Assembly: GCF_007641255.1 (NCBI RefSeq)
Contig: NZ_CP036259.1
Coordinates: 3,536,501-3,600,500, forward strand
DNA: 64,000 bases
Direction: 5' to 3'
Origin: Sporomusa termitida
GTDB lineage: Bacteria > Bacillota > Negativicutes > Sporomusales > Sporomusaceae
The notes below the pieces were generated by a model, which searched no databases, was not told the origin of the DNA, and was given only the letters and a program-made list of their open reading frames with translations. The translations under genes were made by a program, and so were the position numbers. Shown here piece after piece: positions 52,125 through 60,810 of the stretch (positions are counted from its first letter, which is position 1; each line of letters starts with the position of its first letter).

Positions 52125-53257
52125 TATTTATATAATCCTTTTTCTTTCATTTCTTGAATGGACTTATCATAATTATCCGTTTCTACTTCTTGCTGTTCTA
52201 CCCAGTCAATAAATCTAGCTATTCCATCCAGAAACGATACTTTAGGTTCGTATCCTAATTTTTCTTTAATAAAAGTTAAATCGCCCAAATTATGTCTAAT
52301 ATCACCTAGTCTATAATTTCCAGACACATTAACTTTAACATCAATTCCATATTTATCTTTTAAGGTCTTAGCCACTGTTAAAACATCTGTTTTTACACCA
52401 TAACCAACATTAAAAGTATGGAAATTGGCTGCATCTTTTTCAATCCCTAAGATAATAGCATCGGTTACATCATCAAGATAAACAAAGTCTCTTGTTTCAT
52501 GTCCATCTTCAAAGATATTAATGGCATTACCATTTTTTATTCTTGTCGAAAATATCGAGATAATTCCTGTATATGGATTTTTCAGTGATTGGCCAGGACC
52601 GTAAACATTCTGGAATCTATAGGCGACAACAGGCAAACCAATTGATTTACCAACAATCATACAAATTTGTTCCTGAGCTTGTTTCGAGAACCCATATACT
52701 GAAGTAGGATGTAACCTCGAATTTTCATCTGTTGGAAGCATCTCCACATTCTCAAAACATATAGGACATTTCACTTCATAATCTCCATTTGACATGTGTT
52801 TCTCTAATCGTGATTCAGGAAAGACATTTCCATGTTTTTTACATTCAAATTTACCTTCCCCATATACCGCCCGCGAAGAAGGAATTATTAATTTTTTAAC
52901 CTTATTCGCTTTATTAGTAAGCAACTCTAAGAGCTTAGCAGTTCCTCCAATATTTGTTGCAACATATTTATCTATTTCATACATCGATTGACCAGTACCA
53001 GTTTCAGCGGCAAGATGAACTACGACATCACATTCTTTTAAAGCTTTTTCCCAATCATCAAAACTGTTAACATCACCGAAAATCATATTCACTTTATTTT
53101 TAATCAAGTTATATGTATATGATTTATTGGGGTCATCACCATGTATTTGTTTACTTAAATTATCTAAAACAGTGACCCTATATCCTTTATCAATTAGTTT
53201 TAAAGCAAGATTGCTTCCAATAAATCCCGCCCCACCGCTAATAAGTACATTTCTCAT
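52124..53257 (-). CDS. NAD-dependent epimerase with Cys-His zinc-ribbon-like insertion, possible dTDP-L-rhamnose 4-epimerase
   Basis: A 377-residue extended [18 protein letters not shown] at the N-terminus, Ser and Tyr/Lys in PSSRAVYGEG and YGFSKQAQE, and FQNVYGPGQSLKNPYTG. Between strand and catalytic Tyr an insertion of about 45 residues carries Cys139, His142, Cys164 and Cys167 (CKKHG and CPIC). This insertion occurs in enzymes annotated as dTDP-L-rhamnose 4-epimerases (6-deoxy-L-talose formation). With rmlBACD nearby that function is attractive but inferred. TTAGGAG precedes the ATG. Confidence 0.8.
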   Translation of the reverse strand: MRNVLISGGAGFIGSNLALKLIDKGYRVTVLDNLSKQIHGDDPNKSYTYNLIKNKVNMIFGDVNSFDDWEKALKECDVVVHLAAETGTGQSMYEIDKYVATNIGGTAKLLELLTNKANKVKKLIIPSSRAVYGEGKFECKKHGNVFPESRLEKHMSNGDYEVKCPICFENVEMLPTDENSRLHPTSVYGFSKQAQEQICMIVGKSIGLPVVAYRFQNVYGPGQSLKNPYTGIISIFSTRIKNGNAINIFEDGHETRDFVYLDDVTDAIILGIEKDAANFHTFNVGYGVKTDVLTVAKTLKDKYGIDVKVNVSGNYRLGDIRHNLGDLTFIKEKLGYEPKVSFLDGIARFIDWVEQQEVETDNYDKSIQEMKEKGLYK

Positions 53258-53266
53258 AATTTTCTC

Positions 53267-53518
53267 CTAACTTATTTTGGTTGTTTGAATTAATCTAAAA
53301 TCTCTACCATTAATTTGTGCCCAGCCTGTAAGACCAACAGGTATATCATTTTCACCATATTTGTCTCTTCTTTCAATTAGATCATACTGATTCCATAGCT
53401 GGCTTATACCGATGACACTTATTTCACCCTTAAAAATATTGACGATTTGCGGCAACACGTCATGGCTTGCATGGAATCCAGACATGCAAAAAAGGTGCTC
53501 TTCGAACAAAACCGGCAA
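53267..53518 (-). pseudogene. Truncated duplicate of the sugar transferase
   Basis: The frame encodes DVLPQIVNIFKGEISVIGIS, then QLWNQYDLIERRDKYGEN and GLTGWAQINGRD, parallel to residues 97-155 of the intact gene at 53.6-54.2 kb, then ends. The N-terminal membrane helix and most of the cytoplasmic domain are missing; the leading 20 residues are unrelated. It is a broken second copy. Confidence 0.82.
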
Positions 53519-53603
53519 ATGAGAACGCCGGTTTTATGTTTTTGTCTAGCCACTTTCTTATTAATCGCTTACTGTCAGCGCCAGTAATAAGTATATTGGT
53601 CAT
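53460..53603 (-). other. Short chimeric frame with an epimerase-like N-terminus
   Basis: ATG 53603-53601 overlaps the stop of the sugar transferase (ATGA). It reads MTNILITGADS, which resembles an epimerase N-terminus, then basic junk (KRLIRKWLDKNIKPAF) through a hairpin to a stop at 53460. Probably a recombination scar rather than a gene. Confidence 0.35.
53508..53535. terminator. Bidirectional terminator-like hairpin
   Basis: A perfect 9-bp stem (aaaaccggc / gccggtttt) with a 10-base loop, T-rich on the plus side. It lies between the sugar transferase and the epimerase gene. Confidence 0.55.
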
Positions 53604-54244
53604 TGCGAAATTGTCTTCTTGGTACTTGTAGCTTTCATCTTACCATTAACTCCAGTACTGCCCTCAACAACCCCGTCACTCTTACTGACACAAATAAGCG
53701 TTCTAAAAAAACACTTCATATCAAATAGAAAACTTATTCTTTCTACGTATTCACCATCTAACTTGGCTTTTACTTCTATGGGAAGTTCATCTCTACCGTT
53801 AATTTGAGCCCACCCAGTAAGACCTGGTTTAATATCATTCGCTCCGTACTTATCACGCTCATCAATCAAATCATACTGATTCCAAAGTGCAGGACGAGGT
53901 CCGATTACTGCCATTTCACCAACCAATATATTTATAATCTGAGGTAGCTCATCAAGACTTGTCTTACGGAGAAACTTACCAACTTTAGTTATATATTGAT
54001 CAGGATTTGCAAGTAAATGGGTTGGTGTATCTTTAGGTGTGTCAATTCTCATGGTTCTGAATTTGAGAATGTCAAAATGTGTTTTATTAATTCCGATCCT
54101 TCTTTGCTTGAAAAAAACAGGACCTTTTGAGTCCATTTTTATCGCCAGGATGAGGATTAAAAAGACTGGTAAAAGAACTATAAGTCCGACAAAAGCAAGA
54201 ATAAAATCTATATATTTTTTTGTTTTTAAATACACGCTACACAC
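53600..54244 (-). CDS. Undecaprenyl-phosphate sugar phosphotransferase (bacterial sugar transferase)
   Basis: A 214-residue WbaP/PglC-type enzyme without the extra N-terminal helices. One hydrophobic helix at the N-terminus (FILAFVGLIVLLPVFLILIL) is followed by GPVFFKQRRIGI, FRTMR, RKTSLDELPQIINILVGEMA, IGPRP and KPGLTGWAQINGRD. It links the first sugar phosphate to undecaprenyl phosphate and so starts the repeat unit. Start GTG 54244 after GAGG, or GTG 54235. A broken duplicate lies directly downstream. Confidence 0.93.
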   Translation of the reverse strand: MCSVYLKTKKYIDFILAFVGLIVLLPVFLILILAIKMDSKGPVFFKQRRIGINKTHFDILKFRTMRIDTPKDTPTHLLANPDQYITKVGKFLRKTSLDELPQIINILVGEMAVIGPRPALWNQYDLIDERDKYGANDIKPGLTGWAQINGRDELPIEVKAKLDGEYVERISFLFDMKCFFRTLICVSKSDGVVEGSTGVNGKMKATSTKKTISQ

Positions 54245-54313
54245 CTACCTCATTGGTCGTCGCTGATACGTTTCGAATTTTTTGTATGAAGAGAACCACC
54301 CCTCAGGGGGAAG

Positions 54314-54341
54314 AATTGCCACGCTTGCGCTCGCAATGACA
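54314..54341. repeat. Possible REP-like palindrome
   Basis: aattgccacgcttgcgctcg followed by caatgaca, in the gap between the sugar transferase and pglF. Sequences of this form (ATTGCxxxGCTxxGCTCGCAATGACA) are dispersed repeats in several bacteria. One copy here. Confidence 0.5.
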
Positions 54342-54409
54342 GTTTGGGAGCACCTGCATTGGTGCCATCACAGGCCGGTTCCAAAATGCCATAAAATTCC
54401 AGAGATATA

Positions 54410-56320
54410 TTACCCCTCTACCACGACTTGCCCCACCACAATCTTACTAGCAGGCCGATCTTCCACAGCGCTCTCCTCAGCCCCCCGTCGCTCCTGCCCA
54501 ACCTTCCCCCTAGTAACCCGATAAGACGGCAAAATCTCCTCCATAAGCCTTACAATCTCATCTGGCGTACGCTCCCGAATCTGCAGCAAGGCCAAAGCTT
54601 TCTGTAACTGTCCCTCATCCACCTGCTTAAGATTAGCAACATAAATCTTCTCATGACAAGTAGAGTTAGTCCCCTCTTCGGCAGTCAAAAGCTCCTCAAA
54701 AAGCTTTTCCCCTGGCCTGAGTCCCGTAAACCTAATCTCGATATCTTTCCCCGGCTGTAGCCCCGACAGCTCAATCAAATCCTTAGCCATGTCGACTATT
54801 TTTACCGGCTCCCCCATATCTAAGACAAAAACTTCGCCACCATTGGCCATTGAACCAGCTTGCAAAACTAGCTGTGTAGCTTCAGGAATGGTCATGAAAT
54901 ATCTTTTCATTTCAGGATGAGTAATTGTAATTGGTCCGCCTTTGGCAATCTGTTTTTTAAATAGAGGAATTACACTGCCTCTGCTGCCGAGAACATTACC
55001 AAACCGCACAGCAGCAAACTTAGTTTTTCCCTTGCTGTTCATAGACTGAACAATAAGCTCCGCAACCCGTTTAGTCGCCCCCATGACACTGGTTGGATTT
55101 ACCGCTTTATCAGTGGAGATCATGATAAAGGTTTCTGACCCAATTCTGCGGGCAGCCTCCGCCACATTCTTTGTCCCAAATATATTATTGCGGACTGCCT
55201 CATCAGGCTGGGCCTCCATCAACGGCACATGTTTGTGGGCGGCTGCATGAAACACTACCTGAGGTTTAAAGCGATCAAAAATATGATTAATTCTACTCTC
55301 ATCCCGAATATCGGCAATAACTGGTTCGATTTTGAAGGTACTATATGTATCTCTCAGTTCTCTGTCGATTTCATAAATGCTATTTTCCCCTTTGCCTAAC
55401 AATATCATTTGATTAGGACTCAGCTTGGCAATCTGCCGGCAAAGCTCTGACCCAATCGAACCACCGGCACCTGTGACCAAAACGCGTTTCCCGGTAAGAT
55501 AGCCTGCAATTTCTTCCAGATCCAGTTTAACAGGGTCACGACGCAATAGGTCTTCCAGATCAACATCCCGCAATTGGTTAAGCGACACCTTGCCATCCAT
55601 CAATTCATATAATCCTGGCAATACTTTAACCGCACACCCCGTCTTCTTGCATCCCTTCACAATATCCCGCAGCTTCGGTCCACCCAAAGAAGGAATGGCA
55701 ATAATAATTTCCTTCACCTGGTATTCTACGGTGACCCGGGCAATATCACGGCAATTCCCCAGTATTTTCACACCATACAGCCTCTGGTTATGCTTATAGG
55801 CATCATCATCAATAAAACCGATTAATCTCTTCGTATTGTTATAGCGCTGATTAATCTCCCGGGCAATCACAGCCCCCGCATCACCAGCGCCCACAATCAA
55901 CACATTAGTAACCTGATCCTGCCGGCTGTGGCGCACGAAGTGTAGGACCCGGATAAACAACCTGCTGGCCCCAAGAAGTAATATAACGAGCAGCCAACTG
56001 ATGACCGGGATGCTTCTGGGAATATCGGCGCCGGTAACATTCATATAGACCCCAATTATAATACTGCTTATCGTAACTGCGGAAATTATTCCTATCAATT
56101 CATGAATGCTGGCATACCGCCATAACCGCTGGTACAGGCCAAACATATAGAAAACGGCCAACCTGATAACGATAATTTCCGGCAAATAATTAATAAAAAG
56201 TTCAAGATAACGTTTATTCACCAGCCCCTCAAACCGGAGGTATAAGGCAATAAACGGCACCAGGGCAACAATAGCCGCGTCCATTAATACCAGGCACAGC
56301 GACACCATTTTTCGTCGCAT
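54410..56320 (-). CDS. Nucleotide-sugar 4,6-dehydratase (WbpM/PglF/CapD type)
   Basis: A 636-residue membrane enzyme. Four to five N-terminal helices (through residue 130) are followed by a CoA-binding-like domain (VLIVGAGDAGAVIAREIN) and the SDR dehydratase domain (VLVTGAGGSIGSELCRQ, ISTDKAVNPTSVMGATKR). The Tyr of the usual YxxxK is replaced by Met (SVMGATKR), as is normal for this subfamily. It makes a UDP-4-keto-6-deoxy-HexNAc, first step to bacillosamine, FucNAc or QuiNAc. The C-terminus has an Arg/Glu-rich tail. Good GAGG before ATG. Confidence 0.93.
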   Translation of the reverse strand: MRRKMVSLCLVLMDAAIVALVPFIALYLRFEGLVNKRYLELFINYLPEIIVIRLAVFYMFGLYQRLWRYASIHELIGIISAVTISSIIIGVYMNVTGADIPRSIPVISWLLVILLLGASRLFIRVLHFVRHSRQDQVTNVLIVGAGDAGAVIAREINQRYNNTKRLIGFIDDDAYKHNQRLYGVKILGNCRDIARVTVEYQVKEIIIAIPSLGGPKLRDIVKGCKKTGCAVKVLPGLYELMDGKVSLNQLRDVDLEDLLRRDPVKLDLEEIAGYLTGKRVLVTGAGGSIGSELCRQIAKLSPNQMILLGKGENSIYEIDRELRDTYSTFKIEPVIADIRDESRINHIFDRFKPQVVFHAAAHKHVPLMEAQPDEAVRNNIFGTKNVAEAARRIGSETFIMISTDKAVNPTSVMGATKRVAELIVQSMNSKGKTKFAAVRFGNVLGSRGSVIPLFKKQIAKGGPITITHPEMKRYFMTIPEATQLVLQAGSMANGGEVFVLDMGEPVKIVDMAKDLIELSGLQPGKDIEIRFTGLRPGEKLFEELLTAEEGTNSTCHEKIYVANLKQVDEGQLQKALALLQIRERTPDEIVRLMEEILPSYRVTRGKVGQERRGAEESAVEDRPASKIVVGQVVVEG

Positions 56321-56337
56321 AAGACCACTCCTCAGTC

Positions 56338-57024
56338 TTACTTAGTTTTTTTTTCATTCCCATAATAATAGTAGTAATAGGCATGTTCCTCTTCAATCTC
56401 GACCTTATTCAAAATAACCCCCAGGATATGCCCATTCGCTTTCAGCAGCAATTCTTTGGCTTTTTGCGCCATCTCCGGCCTGATCTCACCGGCCCCCAGC
56501 ACCAGCAGAATACCGTCGACGCTGGCCGCTAAGACACAGGCATCGGTAACCGCGACTGTTGGCGGCGCATCAATAATCACAATATCGGCCAGCCCTTTCA
56601 GGCAGTCAATGATGTCCCGCATTTTCGCCGAACCCAGCAGTTCCGAGGGATTGGGCGGTATAGGACCGCTGGGCAGCATCTGCAGGTTATCGATGCCTGT
56701 CTCCTGGATCAAATCGGCTACCGACCGGTCTTCGACAAGGATGTTGGTTACCCCCCGGTTCCGCTTGCCAAAAATCTTATGTTGTACCGGCTTGCGCAGG
56801 TCACAGTCAACGATAATTACCTTTTTCCCCGCTTGCGCCATGGCCACTGCCGTGTTGGCCGTTGTCGTCGACTTGCCTTCCCCTGGTCCGGCGCTGGTAA
56901 ACATGATGACCCGCAGATCACTGTCCACCTTGGCAAACTGAATATTGGTTCTCATTGTCCGGTAGGCCTCGGCAATCGGCGACTTCGCGTCCTCATGAAC
57001 AATAAGCTGTCGTTTCTGAGCCAT
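56338..57024 (-). CDS. CpsD/YwqD-type bacterial tyrosine kinase
   Basis: A 228-residue BY-kinase cytoplasmic domain. Walker A is SAGPGEGKSTTTANTA, Walker A' is VIIVDCDLRKP, Walker B is VIIDAPP; the C-terminus is a Tyr cluster (HAYYYYYYGNEKK), the autophosphorylation tail. It works with the CpsC-like membrane protein encoded 20 bp upstream, and the CpsB-type phosphatase at 13.4-14.2 kb would reverse it. It controls chain length and export of the polysaccharide. Confidence 0.94.
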   Translation of the reverse strand: MAQKRQLIVHEDAKSPIAEAYRTMRTNIQFAKVDSDLRVIMFTSAGPGEGKSTTTANTAVAMAQAGKKVIIVDCDLRKPVQHKIFGKRNRGVTNILVEDRSVADLIQETGIDNLQMLPSGPIPPNPSELLGSAKMRDIIDCLKGLADIVIIDAPPTVAVTDACVLAASVDGILLVLGAGEIRPEMAQKAKELLLKANGHILGVILNKVEIEEEHAYYYYYYGNEKKTK

Positions 57025-57044
57025 AATTCACCTCTCTCTAAGAA

Positions 57045-58505
57045 TTAGGCCTTATGGCCAGTCTTGGTTTTGAATAATTCCGTGGCCCGTGTAACCCAAC
57101 TGGTATTGTGGGACGAAGTGTCACTGTCAAAGTCCGGGATACTGCCAATCACCGGCAAGTCCAGATACTGTTTGACATCCTCGGCTGTGCGGATGGTTTT
57201 ATTGATATACTCCGTAAAGAAAGCAATGCCTGTCCCCACAAACAACCCCAGAATAGCGGCAATCACAACATTAAGTACCTTCTTCGGTTTAATAGGGTTC
57301 TCCGGCGCTATTGCTTTATCAATAATCTGTACATCGGTCGGCTCCATAACCTCGCTGATCCGGGCTTCTTCATAGCGTTTGGCCAGCATGATATAGATCT
57401 CCTGGGCCACATTGGCATCGCGGGCCACCTTGATCAGTCCTTGCTCTTTGGCCGGCAGCTTAGCAACCTCCTGGCTGCCCTCCTGAATGATCTGATCAAT
57501 GGCCTGTTTTTGCGCCCCGGCCACAGCGATTTCGGCCTGAGCCTGGATTTGACTCTGCAATAGACCCTGGTAAATCGGATTAATGGAAGGCGCTTCGGCA
57601 TTAACCACCCGGCCAATCTCCGCCGCCAGCATGGCTTTCGTTTCCTTTATCGCCGCCTGGATTGCCACCACTTGCGGGTGTTGATCGGTATAATTCGCCG
57701 ACAGGCTTACCAGCTCAATCTCTAACTCTGTCAATTTTGCCTTGTATTGCTGAATCAGGGCATTGTCGGCCACAACCCCCTGGTGCTGGCTGCCCAGCTG
57801 CTGTCGGGTACTGGCAAGCTTAGCCTGCGATGCTGCCAGGGCAACCCTGTTTTCGGCAGCTAATTTGTCAATACCGGCAACTTTGTCCAATAGTGCTTTG
57901 GATTCTTGCGAGGGATCGACAACTTTTTGTTCTTCCTTATATTTCTGTAATATTGCTTCCGCCTGCTCCAGCTCGGCTTTCGAATCTTTCAGCCGCTGGC
58001 CGATAAATTCTTTGACTGTTGACTGCTCGCCCCTGACGAGGGCGGTCATTCTGCCCAGAAATACCTCAATTAAGGTATTGGCGACAAGCTGGGCTTCCTC
58101 CGGTGAGCCGGCCTGGATTTTCACGTTTAATATTTCTGTGTCTTTTACAGGCTGGGTGGTAATCCGTTTCAGCATATTTTCATATGTAGGGATCTCGTTC
58201 TTATCGGCCTGGGTCTTATCAATGACCTCCTGCACGACAGTCCGGCTTTTAATAATCTCCGCATAGGTGGACATTAGCTGTTTGGTGCCCATGGGATTAC
58301 CGGTAGGCAAATCAGATAATAAAGAACTTGCCAGCCCCTTCGGCTGCTTCACCCTGATTGCGGTTTCAGCCTCATAAGTAGGGGGAATCAGGAAACTGAC
58401 AACGACAGCCAAACTCACAAACAGCAGGAAGGTCCCTATGATTAGTTTTCGTTTCTTTTTTAGTGTCTTAATGATATCTCTAAGATCCAGCGTGGTTTCG
58501 TCCAC
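57045..58505 (-). CDS. Wzz/CpsC-type chain-length protein with GNVR domain
   Basis: A 486-residue protein with an N-terminal cytoplasmic stretch, a first membrane helix (IIGTFLLFVSLAVVVSFLI), a long periplasmic coiled-coil part (residues 150-400) and a second membrane helix (VVIAAILGLFVGTGIAFF) followed by the family motif DVKQYLDLPVIGSIP. This is the polysaccharide co-polymerase that determines chain length and activates the CpsD kinase. Length lies between short CpsC and full Wzc; the kinase is separate. The start is GTG 58505 after GGAGG. Confidence 0.93.
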   Translation of the reverse strand: MDETTLDLRDIIKTLKKKRKLIIGTFLLFVSLAVVVSFLIPPTYEAETAIRVKQPKGLASSLLSDLPTGNPMGTKQLMSTYAEIIKSRTVVQEVIDKTQADKNEIPTYENMLKRITTQPVKDTEILNVKIQAGSPEEAQLVANTLIEVFLGRMTALVRGEQSTVKEFIGQRLKDSKAELEQAEAILQKYKEEQKVVDPSQESKALLDKVAGIDKLAAENRVALAASQAKLASTRQQLGSQHQGVVADNALIQQYKAKLTELEIELVSLSANYTDQHPQVVAIQAAIKETKAMLAAEIGRVVNAEAPSINPIYQGLLQSQIQAQAEIAVAGAQKQAIDQIIQEGSQEVAKLPAKEQGLIKVARDANVAQEIYIMLAKRYEEARISEVMEPTDVQIIDKAIAPENPIKPKKVLNVVIAAILGLFVGTGIAFFTEYINKTIRTAEDVKQYLDLPVIGSIPDFDSDTSSHNTSWVTRATELFKTKTGHKA

Positions 58506-58535
58506 TTCGATACCTCCAAATTCAGTTTGGCATAA

Positions 58536-59168
58536 TTAATTGTTTCGCGTCTCACTAATTTGATAAGTGGCCGAAATCCAGGGCAGGATGTCTTTGGCAA
58601 AATCAATCTTATTACTTTTCGTCAGATAAACAATATCACCATCATGTAAAAGAACATTCTGCGACATGTCGCCTTTCTCGATCAGGTTAAGCAGATTCAC
58701 TTTTAAAGGCTTGTCGGTCTGATCCTGGCGAATGATATAAACCTTCTTCTTCGCAGCATATTTAGTATAACTGCCGGCCATGCCAATGGCATCAATCAGG
58801 TTATGCTGCTTCTCAATCTCATACATGCCGGGCTTAAACACCTCGCCCAGCACATACACCCGGGTTGTCCTGAATTTGGCCACATTGACACTGACAACCG
58901 GATTTTTCAGGTAGTGGCTTAATTGCGTGGTAATCATACCGGCCAGTTCACCCGGGGTCATGCCGCCGGCCTGCAGCTCTCCGGCCAGGGGGATGGCAAT
59001 TTTGCCGTCAGGCCTGATGGGCAGTTCTTCGATCTTCAGTTCCTCAAAGCCCCAGACATTAATGGCCAAAACATCGCCCGGACCTAATTGATAGTCCTGG
59101 GCCGTACTGGCTAGCGGCAGGGTCATCATTAAAAATAAAATAATTAAAACGGTTACCGGTTGTCGCAT
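58536..59168 (-). CDS. Polysaccharide export protein (Wza-like, Poly_export + SLBB)
   Basis: A 210-residue protein with signal peptide (MRQPVTVLIILFLMMTLPLA, cleavage after STA). A Poly_export domain follows (YQLGPGDVLAINVWGFEELK, IRPDGKIAIPLAGELQAGGM) and an SLBB domain (RVYVLGEVFKPGMYEIEKQ). No lipobox Cys is visible. In diderms this class forms the outer-membrane or periplasmic exit channel for capsule or EPS. First gene of the operon; a Spo0A-like box lies 80 bp upstream. Confidence 0.93.
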   Translation of the reverse strand: MRQPVTVLIILFLMMTLPLASTAQDYQLGPGDVLAINVWGFEELKIEELPIRPDGKIAIPLAGELQAGGMTPGELAGMITTQLSHYLKNPVVSVNVAKFRTTRVYVLGEVFKPGMYEIEKQHNLIDAIGMAGSYTKYAAKKKVYIIRQDQTDKPLKVNLLNLIEKGDMSQNVLLHDGDIVYLTKSNKIDFAKDILPWISATYQISETRNN

Positions 59169-59246
59169 GGTCTCCTCCTTGGCTTCCTTTTAGTTACAAT
59201 TAATTTAATTGAGTCAGCTTCTCATATCTTTTGTTACTATTTGACG

Positions 59247-59255
59247 TTTCGACAG
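59247..59255 (-). promoter_or_regulatory. Putative Spo0A box upstream of the polysaccharide operon
   Basis: On the minus strand CTGTCGAAA matches the core TGTCGAA of the 0A box. It is the only such box in the 131 bp between the terminator at 59.3 kb and the first gene (start 59168). Confidence 0.5.
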
Positions 59256-59298
59256 TAAATCCTGCCATTTTGTGTACATAATACTTTTGTTTACAATG

Positions 59299-59330
59299 AA
59301 AAAGCAACCGGAATGCATCATCCGGTTGCT
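59299..59330 (-). terminator. Rho-independent terminator after the 59.5-kb small-protein gene
   Basis: A perfect 10-bp stem (agcaaccgga / tccggttgct) with an 8-base loop and five T leftward. It separates the small-protein gene from the polysaccharide operon. Confidence 0.85.
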
Positions 59331-59500
59331 TACAGACTGCTGCTTTCACTGAATACTTTCTATACTTACCGAAAATCAGCTTACTAAAATATAAGTGACT
59401 CTCAGTCATATATTTATTAAAAGAGCAGATCGTAACTTTAAGTTTAATACCACAAAAAACTTAAAATTCCTTTTGAAAACCGCAATAATTTACAAATTTT

Positions 59501-59511
59501 ATTTCGACATA
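59501..59511 (-). promoter_or_regulatory. Spo0A-box-like sequence
   Basis: TATGTCGAAAT on the minus strand. It lies just after the small-protein gene and upstream of its terminator, so its role is unclear. Confidence 0.35.
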
Positions 59512-59517
59512 ATCTGA

Positions 59518-59727
59518 TTATTTCAGCGATTTACGACATTTAACCGCAAAATCAACATACTCCTGCAATACTGCGGCCAGCTCTTTTTCCTGCCCGGCAC
59601 TCAGGTCGTTCAAATGCACAGTACCGATTGCCTCCTTGATAATACTATCAAGTTGATACTGAACATACCCCAGATTATTAAGCTGTTCGATTAGCTTCTT
59701 TATTTCCTGATTTTCCGGCATACTCAT
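59518..59727 (-). CDS. Small helical protein, family member 2 of 3
   Basis: A 69-residue protein homologous to those at 14.3 and 60.8 kb: LIEQLNNLGYVQYQLDSIIK, then LSAGQEKELAAVLQEYVDFA, then VKCRKSLK. Two helices and a basic end; no membrane segment. Family not recognised. Met1 or Met3 could start. It is followed by a terminator and precedes the polysaccharide operon; the LuxR-type regulator at 59.9 kb is upstream in the same direction. Confidence 0.78.
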   Translation of the reverse strand: MSMPENQEIKKLIEQLNNLGYVQYQLDSIIKEAIGTVHLNDLSAGQEKELAAVLQEYVDFAVKCRKSLK

Positions 59728-59891
59728 CAGCCCTCCGCCACGTAAGGAATTTATTCAATAAATCAGACCGGTTTACACTTGTCCTTCTTTTCCAGGACTT
59801 TATACCTATTTATTATAATTCATTTTCCCTGATCCAGATACTGGCAAAGGAAAAACTTTAAGTAATCTTTATATTCATAAAGCAAAAGTAA

Positions 59892-60575
59892 TTATCGTCT
59901 CTTGACAATCAGGCCAAGTTCCCAGGCTTTGATCAAAGCCTGAGCCCGGTTGTGGACCTCCAGTTTTGAAAATAAGTGATTGATGTGGGTTTTGACAGTG
60001 CTGAGTTCGACCCTGAGCTCCTGGGCGATTTCCTGGTTGGATAAGCCTGACGCCATGCGGTTCAGCACTGTTTCTTCCCGTCCGGTGAGAGCCGGCAGCC
60101 CATAAACCGGTCTGGCTGGCCTGGGTTTTATCTTTACATTATCGGCATTGTGCTGTAATATAACTGCCGCCATTTTCCCAAACCGTTTCAATATCATGGA
60201 GTCCGCTTCTGTTAAAACATGGCCGACAGCAAGGAATCCCACTCCCCAAACGGCAATAACGCCATAGTCTGCAGATAACGGCATGCCCATAACGGAGCGG
60301 ACATTATCCCAACCGTCGGAACAGTCCCGGGCCCGTCCCGGCCAGTGCTGAATGTCCTGTATGGATAAGGCGCGGCCTGTTTTCCAGACAGTGCCGGCCA
60401 GTGACGGCTCTTCCTTGTTATGCTTTGCCCCCTGACAGCGGCGATAAAAACCGGCACCGTATTTTAATTCCAGTTCTTCCTGTTTTTTATTGATGGCATA
60501 GATAAAACCGTGAGGGGTATTTGCCAACCGGCAGCCAATATGAACAATTGTCTGGTATATGTCCTGCAAATTCAC
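59892..60575 (-). CDS. LuxR-type regulator with GAF-like sensor
   Basis: A 227-residue protein. The N-terminal 150 residues resemble a GAF domain (LQDIYQTIVHIGCRLANTPH start, GLAGTVWKTG-like SLAGTVWKTGRALSIQDIQ, SVMGMPLSADYGVIAVWGV), which binds small ligands. The C-terminal LuxR helix-turn-helix is LTGREETVLNRMASGLSNQE followed by VELSTVKTHINHLFSKLEV. The start is GTG 60575 with GGGAGG upstream. No kinase or autoinducer synthase is seen nearby. Its HTH closely resembles that of the short protein at 61.4 kb. Confidence 0.9.
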   Translation of the reverse strand: MNLQDIYQTIVHIGCRLANTPHGFIYAINKKQEELELKYGAGFYRRCQGAKHNKEEPSLAGTVWKTGRALSIQDIQHWPGRARDCSDGWDNVRSVMGMPLSADYGVIAVWGVGFLAVGHVLTEADSMILKRFGKMAAVILQHNADNVKIKPRPARPVYGLPALTGREETVLNRMASGLSNQEIAQELRVELSTVKTHINHLFSKLEVHNRAQALIKAWELGLIVKRR

Positions 60576-60714
60576 GCATTACCTCCCTCTTCAGGGTTTA
60601 GGGTTATGATAACGCCGCCCACTGCCAGCTGTCTTGGCAGTGGTATGTAGTACAAAAGCCGGCAAGCAAACATAGGACTTTATTCCTATTGCTTTATTAT
60701 AAAGAATAGCAAAT

Positions 60715-60744
60715 AAAAAAACCTCAACCATTAAGTGGAGGTTT
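60715..60744 (-). terminator. Rho-independent terminator after the 60.8-kb small-protein gene
   Basis: A stem aaacctca / tggaggttt with a loop of about 9 bases and seven T leftward. Confidence 0.8.
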
Positions 60745-60810
60745 GTATAAAAATTCTATTTTTTCTAGATTTTAACTCATTGATATACTGATAGAGGATT
60801 AGCCCGCATT

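Noticed and set aside
59200-59409. Open frame of 69 codons on the minus strand
   Set aside because: It crosses a strong terminator hairpin at 59299-59330 and has no family likeness or ribosome binding site.
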